A stretch of DNA of 27,500 bases from Symsagittifera roscoffensis (Eukaryota > Xenacoelomorpha > Acoela > Convolutidae), in the NCBI RefSeq assembly GCF_963678635.1, contig NW_026970671.1, forward strand, positions 122,501-150,000, written 5' to 3'. The notes beneath the pieces were generated by a model that was given only the letters and a program-made list of their open reading frames with translations, had not been told where the DNA came from and did not search any database. How positions within the stretch are numbered: the stretch's first letter is position 1; each line of letters opens with the position of its first letter. Below are positions 1-9,323 of the stretch, piece by piece. A program made the position numbers and the translations under genes.

Positions 1-3000
1 TAGGGTTAGGGTTAGGGTTAGGGTTAGGGTTAGGGTTAGGGTTAGGGTTAGGGTTAGGGTTAGGGTTAGGGTTAGGGTTAGGGTTAGGGTTAGGGTTAGG
101 GTTAGGGTTAGGGTTAGGGTTAGGGTTAGGGTTAGGGTTAGGGTTAGGGTTAGGGTTAGGGTTAGGGTTAGGGTTAGGGTTAGGGTTAGGGTTAGGGTTA
201 GGGTTAGGGTTAGGGTTAGGGTTAGGGTTAGGGTTAGGGTTAGGGTTAGGGTTAGGGTTAGGGTTAGGGTTAGGGTTAGGGTTAGGGTTAGGGTTAGGGT
301 TAGGGTTAGGGTTAGGGTTAGGGTTAGGGTTAGGGTTAGGGTTAGGGTTAGGGTTAGGGTTAGGGTTAGGGTTAGGGTTAGGGTTAGGGTTAGGGTTAGG
401 GTTAGGGTTAGGGTTAGGGTTAGGGTTAGGGTTAGGGTTAGGGTTAGGGTTAGGGTTAGGGTTAGGGTTAGGGTTAGGGTTAGGGTTAGGGTTAGGGTTA
501 GGGTTAGGGTTAGGGTTAGGGTTAGGGTTAGGGTTAGGGTTAGGGTTAGGGTTAGGGTTAGGGTTAGGGTTAGGGTTAGGGTTAGGGTTAGGGTTAGGGT
601 TAGGGTTAGGGTTAGGGTTAGGGTTAGGGTTAGGGTTAGGGTTAGGGTTAGGGTTAGGGTTAGGGTTAGGGTTAGGGTTAGGGTTAGGGTTAGGGTTAGG
701 GTTAGGGTTAGGGTTAGGGTTAGGGTTAGGGTTAGGGTTAGGGTTAGGGTTAGGGTTAGGGTTAGGGTTAGGGTTAGGGTTAGGGTTAGGGTTAGGGTTA
801 GGGTTAGGGTTAGGGTTAGGGTTAGGGTTAGGGTTAGGGTTAGGGTTAGGGTTAGGGTTAGGGTTAGGGTTAGGGTTAGGGTTAGGGTTAGGGTTAGGGT
901 TAGGGTTAGGGTTAGGGTTAGGGTTAGGGTTAGGGTTAGGGTTAGGGTTAGGGTTAGGGTTAGGGTTAGGGTTAGGGTTAGGGTTAGGGTTAGGGTTAGG
1001 GTTAGGGTTAGGGTTAGGGTTAGGGTTAGGGTTAGGGTTAGGGTTAGGGTTAGGGTTAGGGTTAGGGTTAGGGTTAGGGTTAGGGTTAGGGTTAGGGTTA
1101 GGGTTAGGGTTAGGGTTAGGGTTAGGGTTAGGGTTAGGGTTAGGGTTAGGGTTAGGGTTAGGGTTAGGGTTAGGGTTAGGGTTAGGGTTAGGGTTAGGGT
1201 TAGGGTTAGGGTTAGGGTTAGGGTTAGGGTTAGGGTTAGGGTTAGGGTTAGGGTTAGGGTTAGGGTTAGGGTTAGGGTTAGGGTTAGGGTTAGGGTTAGG
1301 GTTAGGGTTAGGGTTAGGGTTAGGGTTAGGGTTAGGGTTAGGGTTAGGGTTAGGGTTAGGGTTAGGGTTAGGGTTAGGGTTAGGGTTAGGGTTAGGGTTA
1401 GGGTTAGGGTTAGGGTTAGGGTTAGGGTTAGGGTTAGGGTTAGGGTTAGGGTTAGGGTTAGGGTTAGGGTTAGGGTTAGGGTTAGGGTTAGGGTTAGGGT
1501 TAGGGTTAGGGTTAGGGTTAGGGTTAGGGTTAGGGTTAGGGTTAGGGTTAGGGTTAGGGTTAGGGTTAGGGTTAGGGTTAGGGTTAGGGTTAGGGTTAGG
1601 GTTAGGGTTAGGGTTAGGGTTAGGGTTAGGGTTAGGGTTAGGGTTAGGGTTAGGGTTAGGGTTAGGGTTAGGGTTAGGGTTAGGGTTAGGGTTAGGGTTA
1701 GGGTTAGGGTTAGGGTTAGGGTTAGGGTTAGGGTTAGGGTTAGGGTTAGGGTTAGGGTTAGGGTTAGGGTTAGGGTTAGGGTTAGGGTTAGGGTTAGGGT
1801 TAGGGTTAGGGTTAGGGTTAGGGTTAGGGTTAGGGTTAGGGTTAGGGTTAGGGTTAGGGTTAGGGTTAGGGTTAGGGTTAGGGTTAGGGTTAGGGTTAGG
1901 GTTAGGGTTAGGGTTAGGGTTAGGGTTAGGGTTAGGGTTAGGGTTAGGGTTAGGGTTAGGGTTAGGGTTAGGGTTAGGGTTAGGGTTAGGGTTAGGGTTA
2001 GGGTTAGGGTTAGGGTTAGGGTTAGGGTTAGGGTTAGGGTTAGGGTTAGGGTTAGGGTTAGGGTTAGGGTTAGGGTTAGGGTTAGGGTTAGGGTTAGGGT
2101 TAGGGTTAGGGTTAGGGTTAGGGTTAGGGTTAGGGTTAGGGTTAGGGTTAGGGTTAGGGTTAGGGTTAGGGTTAGGGTTAGGGTTAGGGTTAGGGTTAGG
2201 GTTAGGGTTAGGGTTAGGGTTAGGGTTAGGGTTAGGGTTAGGGTTAGGGTTAGGGTTAGGGTTAGGGTTAGGGTTAGGGTTAGGGTTAGGGTTAGGGTTA
2301 GGGTTAGGGTTAGGGTTAGGGTTAGGGTTAGGGTTAGGGTTAGGGTTAGGGTTAGGGTTAGGGTTAGGGTTAGGGTTAGGGTTAGGGTTAGGGTTAGGGT
2401 TAGGGTTAGGGTTAGGGTTAGGGTTAGGGTTAGGGTTAGGGTTAGGGTTAGGGTTAGGGTTAGGGTTAGGGTTAGGGTTAGGGTTAGGGTTAGGGTTAGG
2501 GTTAGGGTTAGGGTTAGGGTTAGGGTTAGGGTTAGGGTTAGGGTTAGGGTTAGGGTTAGGGTTAGGGTTAGGGTTAGGGTTAGGGTTAGGGTTAGGGTTA
2601 GGGTTAGGGTTAGGGTTAGGGTTAGGGTTAGGGTTAGGGTTAGGGTTAGGGTTAGGGTTAGGGTTAGGGTTAGGGTTAGGGTTAGGGTTAGGGTTAGGGT
2701 TAGGGTTAGGGTTAGGGTTAGGGTTAGGGTTAGGGTTAGGGTTAGGGTTAGGGTTAGGGTTAGGGTTAGGGTTAGGGTTAGGGTTAGGGTTAGGGTTAGG
2801 GTTAGGGTTAGGGTTAGGGTTAGGGTTAGGGTTAGGGTTAGGGTTAGGGTTAGGGTTAGGGTTAGGGTTAGGGTTAGGGTTAGGGTTAGGGTTAGGGTTA
2901 GGGTTAGGGTTAGGGTTAGGGTTAGGGTTAGGGTTAGGGTTAGGGTTAGGGTTAGGGTTAGGGTTAGGGTTAGGGTTAGGGTTAGGGTTAGGGTTAGGGT

Positions 3001-3005
3001 TAGGG
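1..3005 (+). repeat. Telomeric TTAGGG array 1 (interstitial, cut by left edge)
   Basis: Five bases of a partial unit are followed by exactly 500 perfect TTAGGG repeats (6-3005), with no variant seen. The G-rich strand points right, so this cannot be a left-hand chromosome end, which would read CCCTAA on this strand. It therefore lies inside the chromosome or marks a truncated contig. Such long error-free interstitial arrays are unusual, because old interstitial telomere repeats normally degenerate. That suggests recent formation, continuing homogenisation or consensus smoothing during assembly. Confidence 0.97.
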
Positions 3006-3023
3006 GCCTAGCCAGATCAATTT
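3006..3023 (+). repeat. Left terminal inverted repeat, family 1 copy 1
   Basis: GCCTAGCCAGATCAATTT directly follows the last TTAGGG. Its partner at 9306-9323, read on the minus strand, is GCCTAGCCAAGTCAATTT, with two adjacent mismatches at positions 10-11. The outer nine bases match perfectly. Confidence 0.75.
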
Positions 3024-3086
3024 TTGAGTAGGGAGGTTTTCAGAAATTGACTTGAGCAGGAATTTTTCCTACTCAAAAATTGATCT
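3014..3086. repeat. Foldback hairpin at left end of family 1 copy 1
   Basis: Arms 3014-3032 (AGATCAATTTTTGAGTAGG) and 3068-3086 are perfect reverse complements over 19 bp, with a 35-nt loop. The left arm overlaps the inner half of the terminal inverted repeat, so the element's end sequence is followed at once by an inverted copy of itself. Family 2 has the same arrangement with unrelated sequence at 20152-20201. Confidence 0.85.
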
Positions 3087-3298
3087 CAGAAATTGATCAC
3101 CTATTTTACCTTCTCAGAAATTGATTTCAGAAATTGACTTTGGATTTAGGGTTGGGGTTGGGGCTAAAAAAAGTTAGAGTTTTTACAAAAATTGATCAGG
3201 GTGGCAAAATGCTGGAAAAGGGCCAGAAATCATTGGAAAGTGGTGCTTTTACCAGAAAACTACCAAAAAAGCAGTGAAACACCATAAATGAATTAAAA
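3087..3298 (+). other. Left subterminal region with AAATTGA motifs
   Basis: No gene. AAATTGAC/T recurs here and in the adjoining hairpin, at about 3044, 3077, 3090, 3118, 3131 and 3188, often as CAGAAATTGA. The same core is in both terminal inverted repeats and in the right arm (8612, 9138). Clustered subterminal copies of an end motif are typical binding sites for the recombinase of a DNA transposon. A G-rich telomere-like stretch (TTAGGGTTGGGGTTGGGG) lies at about 3146-3165. The second copy is at 10881-11092. Confidence 0.6.
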
Positions 3299-3920
3299 AG
3301 TTGGGGATAAGATCAAAAACAACGAAATGGATATAAATTTGGGTAAAATTAACGAAAATTAGGGGTAAACTATAAAAACAGCAAAAAAGTGCCCAAAAAA
3401 CTAAAATTAGGGGTAACCACCCAAAAGTTGGGGGTAAGGCCCAAATCGGGATGAAAATAGTTGGGAAAGGTTCCAGACACTAGAAAGTTGAGGGTAAGAC
3501 AAAAAACCACGAAATTGATATAAATTTGGGTATAAATAACGAAAATTAGGGGTAAAATACAAAAACAGCAAAAAATTGCCCAAAACACTAAAATTAGGGG
3601 TAAGCCCCCAAAAGTTGGGGGTAAGGCCTAAAATGGGATGAAAATAGTTGGGAAAGGTTTCAGACACTAGAACGTTGAGGGTAAGACCAAAAACCACGAA
3701 ATTGATATAAGTTTGGGTAAAAACAACAAAAAATAGGGGTAAAATACAAAAACAGCAAAAAAGTGCCCAAAACACTAAAATTAGGGGTAAGCCCCCAGAA
3801 GTGGGGGTAAGGCCTAAATTGGGATGAAAATAGTTGGGAAAGGTTCCAGAGACTAGAAAGTTGGGGGTAAGACAAAAAACCACGAAATTGGTATAAATTT
3901 GGGTAAAACTAACGAAAATT
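3299..3920 (+). repeat. 187-bp tandem repeats, family 1 copy 1
   Basis: About 3.3 copies. The landmark GGTTCCAGACACTAG (with variants) recurs at 3469, 3656 and 3842, giving periods of 187 and 186 bp. Units start near 3299, 3485, 3672 and 3859. Each holds a small self-complementary stretch, CCCCC then AAAAGTT then GGGGG (variant in the third unit), and GGGGTAA runs. The minus-strand frames rich in Phe, Leu and Pro come from composition: the period is not a multiple of three, yet the same text is open in successive frames. Related repeats are at 11093-11714 and 20411-21103. Confidence 0.93.
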
Positions 3921-4706
3921 TGAAAATGACTTCTAGCCCCAAAAATCCCCAAATTGGGCTAAATTAGCCGTGAAACACTATGATTTGCCCCAAAACATCC
4001 CAAATCACCGGAAAACCTAGAAAACGCAAGATTTTGGCACAAAATCATGTAAAAAATACTTAAAAATACCAAGTTTATTTCTAGCCCTAAAAACCTCAAA
4101 AAATGACTTCTAACCCCAAAAATCCTCAAAAGTGACCAAAATATACGGAAAACAATGAGATTAACCCTAAAACGCAGAATATACCCAGAAATTCCAGAAA
4201 ACACTTGAAAATGACCTAGAATCCTCAAAAAGTGACTAAAAACTGACAAAATTGGCTCTAGCCCTAAAAATCTCAAAAAATGACTTCTAACCCCAAAAAT
4301 CCTCAAATTGGGCTAAATTAGCCGTGAAACACTATGATTTGCCCCAAAACATCCCAAATCACGGGAAAATCTAGAAAACGCAAGAATTTGGCCCAAAATC
4401 ATGTAAAAAAAAACATTTAAAATTGCCAAGTTTTTTTCTAGCCCTTAAAACCTCAAAAAATGACTTCTAAACCCAAAAATCCCCAAAAGTGACTGAAATT
4501 TACGGAAAACAATGAGATTGACCTTAAAACGCAGAACATACCCAGAAAACCCAGAAAACACTTGGAATTGACCTAGAATCCTTCAAAAAGACTAAAGACT
4601 GACAAAATTGGCTCTAGCCCTAAAAATCTCAAAAAATGACTTCTAACCCCAAAATCTCCAAATTGGGCTAAATTAGCCTTGAAACACTACGATTTGCCCC
4701 AGAACA
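3921..4706 (+). repeat. 355-bp tandem repeats, family 1 copy 1
   Basis: About 2.2 copies. GGGCTAAATTAGCC recurs at 3956, 4310 and 4665 (periods 354 and 355). Inside each unit, TGACTTCTAACCCCAAAAAT recurs after about 175 bp, so the unit is itself two diverged halves. Many CCCTAAAAA strings resemble telomere repeats of the opposite strand. No gene is visible. The array ends where the 530-bp repeats begin, just before 4723. The block is absent from the family 2 element. Confidence 0.92.
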
Positions 4707-5404
4707 AACTTTCTTTTTACAATCTGATACTAAGAAAATTACTTTTGTGCCGACAGGGAACACTTTAAACACGAAATTACACAAGGATTTAATTGCTCAG
4801 ATTTTGGTAAATGGCTTTCTCCTTAAGAAACCTAAATTTATGAAAATTGTTTTTGTTTGAGTTTCAATATAGAACCATATATGTGCTTATCAGACTTGTC
4901 AGGGCCGGGAGGAGTCATTGAGCGTACATTCAGACAATTACAACGTCGTTTTCAGAGGAAAGTTTTTTTGCAATGGCTCAAAAATCACAAAATTACTTGA
5001 TTTCTTCTTAAAAACCCATTTTTGATCAGTTTTCCTCCTCTGGATCTCTATATAGGTCTTTTTTCGAGTTTATTGGTAATCTGAGACCACAATAGCGTCA
5101 ATGAGCTTCGCTGCAGACAAAAATATCAAAGCTGTATAGGGAAAATTGTTTATCTGAATCGAAGTTAGTATTCACTTTAAAAAAAAAAAAACAAGTGTAA
5201 TGAACTTTGGTTAAACATTTTTTTTCTCTCATAAAACTTTCATTTTACTGCTCGATTCTAGGGAAAGAACTTTCGCGCCGACAGGGAACACTTTAAACAC
5301 GAAAATACACAATGGTTTAATTGCTCAGAACTTGGTAACTGGCTTTCTCCTTAAGAAACCTAACTTTATGAATTTTTTTTTTTAGCTTCAATAAAGAACT
5401 ATAT

Positions 5405-5608
5405 ATGTACTTATCAGACTTGTCAGGGCCGGGAGGAGTCATTGAGCGTACATTCAGACAATTACAACGTCGTTTTCAGAGGAAAGTTTTTTTCGAATGG
5501 CTCAAAAATCACAAAATTACTCGATTTCTTCTTGAAAACCCATTTTTGATCAGTTTTCTTCCTCTGGATCTCTATATAGGTCTTTTTTCGAGTTTATTGG
5601 TAATCTGA
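5405..5608 (+). pseudogene. Short reading frame in 530-bp unit 2
   Basis: An ATG frame of 67 codons beginning MYLSDLSGPGG, repeated nearly unchanged at 5939-6154, 13200-13403 and 24635-24838. The same frame is interrupted in sister units, for example by TGA at the start of the FLL stretch in unit 1 (near 4998) and by TAA after TFRQ in most family 2 units. The product would be basic in the middle with a hydrophobic C-terminus (FLISFLPLDLYIGLF). No family recognised. Stops vary from unit to unit, so I read this as a decayed or chance frame, not a working gene. Confidence 0.2.
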
Positions 5609-5938
5609 GACCACAATAGCGTCAGTGAGCTTCGTTGCAGACAAAAATATTAAAGTTATATATGAAAAATTGTTTATCTAAATCAAAGTTTGTTATAACT
5701 ATATAAATTGATAAAAAAACACAAGTGTATTGAACTTCGATTAAACATTTTTTTTCTCTCATAAGACTTTCATTTTACTGTCTGATACTAAAAAAAGTAC
5801 TTGTATGCCGACAGGGATCACTTTAAATAGGAAAATATACGATGATTTAATTGCTCAGATTTTGGTAACTGGCTTTCTCCTTAAGAAACCTAATTTCATG
5901 AATATTGTTTTTATTTGAGCTTCAATATAGAACCAGAT

Positions 5939-6154
5939 ATGTGTTTATCAGACTTGTCAGGGCCGGGAGGAGTCATTGAGCGTACATTCAGACAATTACA
6001 ACGTCGTTTTCAGAGGAAAGTTTTTTTCCAATGGCTCAAAAATCACAAAATTACTCGATTTCTTCTTGAAAACCCATTTTTGATCAGTTTTCTTCCTCTG
6101 GATCTCTATATAGGTCTTTTTTTCGAGTTTATTGGTAATCTGAGACCACTATAG
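5939..6154 (+). pseudogene. Short reading frame in 530-bp unit 3
   Basis: Same module as at 5405, starting at the ATG in GATATGTG. The C-terminus differs because one extra T in the poly-T run shifts the frame after GLF. That a homopolymer change alters the end of the product, with neighbours equally conserved as DNA, argues against coding function. Confidence 0.15.
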
Positions 6155-7380
6155 CGTCAGTGAGCTTCGTTGCAGACAAAAATATTAAAGTTATATATGG
6201 AAAATTGTTTATCTAAATCAAAGTTTGTTATAACTATATAAATTGATAAAAAAACACAAGTGTATTGAACTTCGATTAAACATTTTTTTTCTCACATTAC
6301 CCTTTAATTTTACTGTCTGATACTAAGCATAGTACTTTTGTGCCGACAGAGAACACATTAAATACGAAGATATAAATTGATTAATTTGCTCAGAACTTGG
6401 TAACTGGCTTTCTCCTTAAAAAAACTCAATTTTATGAACCTTGTTTTTTTTTAGCTTTAATTCAGTACCATATATTTGTTTATCAGAGCTGTCAGGGCCG
6501 GAAAGAGTCATTGAGCGTACATTTGGACAATAAAAACGTCATTTCAAGAGGAAAGTTTTTTTGAAATAGCTCAAAAACCACCAAATTACTCTATTTCTTC
6601 CTAAAAACCCGTTTTTTTATCATTTTTTTTTCCTCTGGGTCTCTATATAGGTCCTTTTTTGAATTTATTGGTAATCTGAGACCAAGAAAGCCTCAATGAG
6701 CTTCGTTGCAAACAAAAATATCAAAGTTATATAGGGAAAAATGTTCGTCTAAATCGAAGTTAGTATTCATTTTATAAAATAATACAAAAACACAAGTGTA
6801 ATGAACTTCGGTTAAAAAATTTTTTTCTCCCTTAAAACTTAAATTTTACTCTCTGATACTAAGCATAGTAATTTTGTGCCGACAGAGAAAACTTTAAAGA
6901 CGAAATAATACGACGATTTAACTGCTCAGAACTTGGTAACTGGATTTCTCCTTAAGCAACCTAATTTTGTGAACATTGTTTTTTCTTGAGCTTCAGTATA
7001 GAACCATATATTTGTTTATCAGAGCTGTCAGGGCCGGAAAGAGTCATTGAGCGTACATTTGGACAATAAAAACGTCATTTCAACAGGAAAGTTTTTTTGA
7101 AATGGCTCAAAAACCACCAAATTACTCGATTTCTTCCTAAAAACCCGTTTTCTGATCAATTTTTCCCCTCTGGGTCTCCATATAGTTCCTTTTTTGAGTT
7201 TATTGGTAATCTGAGACTAAGATAGCGTTAATGAGCTTCGTTGCAGACAAAAATATCAAAGTTATTTAGGGAAAACTGTCTTTCTAAATCGAAGTTAGTA
7301 TTCACTTTATAAAATAATAAAAAAAACACGTGTAATGAACTTCGGTTAAACATTTTTTTTTCTCTCATAAAACTTTAGTT

Positions 7381-7590
7381 TAACTGCCTGACACTATGCA
7401 TATCACGTCTTTGCAGACAGAGAACATTTTAAATTCAAAATTTTACGATTATTTGGTTGCTTACCACTTTGCAAATAACTTTTCACCTGAGAAATCAGAC
7501 AATTTTTTTTATGATCAGATTTTACTTTCTACTGACTCTGATGTTACATATGTGGTTGAAAACCAATGTTTTTATACTCAATAGGTTAGC
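7381..7590 (+). pseudogene. Degenerate last 530-bp unit with 62-codon frame
   Basis: The repeat array ends in a diverged partial unit. Its frame from ATG 7396 to TAG 7584 follows LPDT and reads MHITSLQTENILNSKFYDYL, aligning with the head module of the other units (SDTKKSTFVPTGNTLNTKL). It continues into FFYDQILLSTDSDVTYVV and stops. Copy 2 (15723-15911) differs by three bases, one silent and two changing Thr to Ile and Gln to His. It may be the last exon of an ancient gene from which the 530-bp array was duplicated. Function unknown, coding status doubtful. Confidence 0.3.
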
Positions 7591-7682
7591 AACTATCCCA
7601 ATGTAGCCAGATGATCCGTTTTTGCAGCTAAACGCAGCTACATGCTCTGAAACTGTCTACTTTAATTTTTTCGTTACTTTAC
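7591..7682 (+). other. Short spacer, no feature seen
   Basis: Links the degenerate last unit to the 554-bp direct repeats. Contains two GCAGCTA strings but no recognisable gene or signal. Confidence 0.5.
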
Positions 7683-8620
7683 CTTATATACGTTTTTTCA
7701 TGTCAAAACTTAAGCCCAAATAAGAAGTTTTTTTTACTTTTCTGATAATAGCGAGTATAGGGTAGCAACTACAGCGTTATTTGAGTCCATATGCAAAAAA
7801 TTAGCGAAATTAATTGAATATTTAAAGAAAAACGCAAAATTGAGCCAAAAAAAATCAAGGAACGCCCCAAACCCAACTTTTTTTCTTTAGCTAAAATCGA
7901 ATTTCTCAAAGAATTTTATTTCAAATTTAGATTTTATAGGCTCATTGGAAACCTTTAACCAATCCCTTTATAGCCAAACTATAGCGAAAGAAGGAAACAA
8001 TGGTTGAGATTCTAACCCTAGGTCATTTCTTAACCCTAAAAAAAATTTCTGCTCAAAAAAGTTTTTTTTTGTCCTTTTTGGGACGTTTTTTCTTGTTTTG
8101 GACAACTTTTACGCAAAAACTCCAAATGAACCTCCCATAGTATTGTTTTTTGGTTTGTATTCATTGATTCAAGCCATACAATTGAATCAAAAAACATCAT
8201 TAAAAGGATTTTTTCATGAAAAATCATTTTTTTTATTGTACGTTTTTTTCATGTTGAAAATTAAGCCCAAATAAAAAGCCATTTTTTTAATTTTCTGATA
8301 ATAGCGAGTATAGGGCAGCAACTCCAGCTTCATATGAGTCCGTATGCAAAAAATCAGCGAAAATAACCGAATATTCAGAGAAAAACGCAAAATTGAGCCA
8401 AAAAAATCAATGAAACGCCCCAAACCTAACTTTTTTGCTTTGGCTCAAAATCAAATTTCTCAAAGAATTTTTTTTCAAATTTAGATTTTATAGGCTCATT
8501 GGAAACCTCTAACCAAACCCTTTATAGCCAAACTATAGCAAAAGAAGGAAATAATGGTTGAGTTTCTAACCCTAGGTCATTTCCTAACCCTAAAAAAAAA
8601 ATTTCTGCTCAAAAATTGAC
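7683..8620 (+). repeat. Pair of about 554-bp diverged direct repeats, family 1 copy 1
   Basis: Two related stretches, 7683-8062 and 8230-8620. Landmarks repeat with an offset of 553-554 bp: TCTGATAATAGCGAGTATAG at 7741 and 8294, and TCTAACCCTAGGTCATTTC at 8011 and 8565. Both include CTCATTGGAAACC and TTTATAGCCAAACTATAG and end in reverse-orientation telomere-like text (TAACCCTAAAAAA). The intervening 8063-8229 is poly-T rich with no gene. The short minus-strand frames here show no family resemblance. The equivalent in copy 2 is 16010-16945. Confidence 0.85.
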
Positions 8621-9305
8621 TTTTTGCGGGCGTTTTTGAAAAATGTCTATTTTGACCCAAAAAAAAATGTCCAATCCAAGAAATGACTTCACCATCGTGT
8701 TCCTCGTCGAAAATTAGGTATAATAGAGTTTGTAAACTAAGAATCTTCTTATGAACTTTTCTTGTGGTCAATCCGTTCCGTCCAGGTCGGGTTGTCAGAG
8801 TTACTACACTTGACTACCCATTTTTTGAAAAGGTTTGGAAAGTTAGCCCTAACTTTTTTTTTTTAGTTTAGCTAGCTTCCTTTGCCCAAGAAACGCTCAA
8901 CGATACCTCAATTTTTAAAATTGGTCAATTTTTCACTGAAATACAGCTTTTTTAGTTTTGGGTTTGGGCCAAAATTCACAAACTTCACTTTTTTGTCCAA
9001 AAATCAAAAAGTACTGTTAGGTTTGGGCTTTTTTTGATATCGTTGGAAAGAACATGAGCAGAGGTTGCCGGAAAAGTTAAAAAAAAGCCCAAAACTAACT
9101 TTTAAGTATGTTTTCCAAACCGACAAAAAAGCCTCAAAAATTGACTTTTGCCCAAACCTAACTTTTTCTAGCCGTTTTTTTCGAAGTTTTTTTCATTAGG
9201 GTGTCTTACTATTGCCTCAAATGCTCAAAACACTAATCCCCGAAGTTCTAGGAGCTCGGAAACCCTCTGAGCCATTGCCATAAAAAGTGGTTGTTCCACC
9301 CTCAT
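8621..9305 (+). other. Right arm of family 1 copy 1
   Basis: No gene. An AAAAATTGAC motif (8611) lies just before TTTGACCCAAAAAA (8651) and GACTTCACCATCGTGTTCCT (8685). CGTTGGAAAG (9041) lies 93 bp before another AAAAATTGAC (9136). Family 2 has the same order of landmarks (26381-26475 and three GGAAAG modules) but with GAAAAGTCCC where this copy has AAATTGAC. Reverse-orientation telomere-like CCCTAAC occurs at about 8844. Confidence 0.6.
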
Positions 9306-9323
9306 AAATTGACTTGGCTAGGC
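9306..9323 (-). repeat. Right terminal inverted repeat, family 1 copy 1
   Basis: Reads AAATTGACTTGGCTAGGC on the plus strand, immediately followed by TTAGGG. It is the reverse complement of 3006-3023 with two mismatches. Confidence 0.75.

Larger units (their letters stand above)
4707..7380 (+). repeat. About 530-bp tandem repeats (5 units), family 1 copy 1
   Basis: The conserved core AGGGCCGG recurs at 4901, 5425, 5959, 6494 and 7030 (periods 524, 534, 535 and 536). Each unit runs TCTGATACTAAG head, GTGCCGACAGGGAACAC, TTGCTCAGAACTTGGTAA, the core, CTCTGGATCTCTATATAGGT, TGAGCTTCGTTGCAGAC, a poly-A stretch and a T/C-rich stretch. The third unit is a chimera with the head of unit 3 and the body of unit 2. 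Segment 2 has six units in the same place. Two short reading-frame modules per unit are described separately. Confidence 0.95.
3006..9323 (+). mobile_element. Family 1 telomere-embedded element, copy 1
   Basis: A 6,318-bp block bounded on both sides by TTAGGG arrays. Its ends form an imperfect inverted repeat (3006-3023 and 9306-9323, 16 of 18 matching). The array stops after GGG and resumes at TTA, so removing the block would leave the telomere register intact. It contains only tandem repeats and short broken reading frames; no transposase or polymerase is recognisable. A second copy (10800-17649) has the same ends and layout. Read as a non-autonomous terminal-inverted-repeat element living in telomere repeats. 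The alternative is a subtelomeric block amplified by recombination, like yeast Y' elements. The boundaries are clear; the mobile interpretation is inference. Confidence 0.5.

Noticed and set aside
3370-4306. Minus-strand frames rich in Phe, Leu and Pro (also 11164-12100 and 20409-21253)
   Set aside because: They read the 187-bp and 355-bp repeats. The period is not a multiple of three and the same peptide text recurs in overlapping frames, which points to low stop-codon content rather than selection.
4707-7380. CRISPR-like or tRNA-array reading of the regular 530-bp repeats
   Set aside because: Units are long and wholly repetitive with no short-repeat and unique-spacer alternation, and no cloverleaf or internal promoter boxes were seen.
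8036-8771. Three short minus-strand frames in the 554-bp repeats (also 16540-17097)
   Set aside because: They are 63-69 codons, low in complexity, without recognisable motifs. Their conservation in copy 2 is explained by overall identity of the two elements.
3006-9323. Retrotransposon of the TRAS/SART or MoTeR type
   Set aside because: No reverse transcriptase or endonuclease frame and no poly-A tail at the junctions; the ends are inverted repeats instead.
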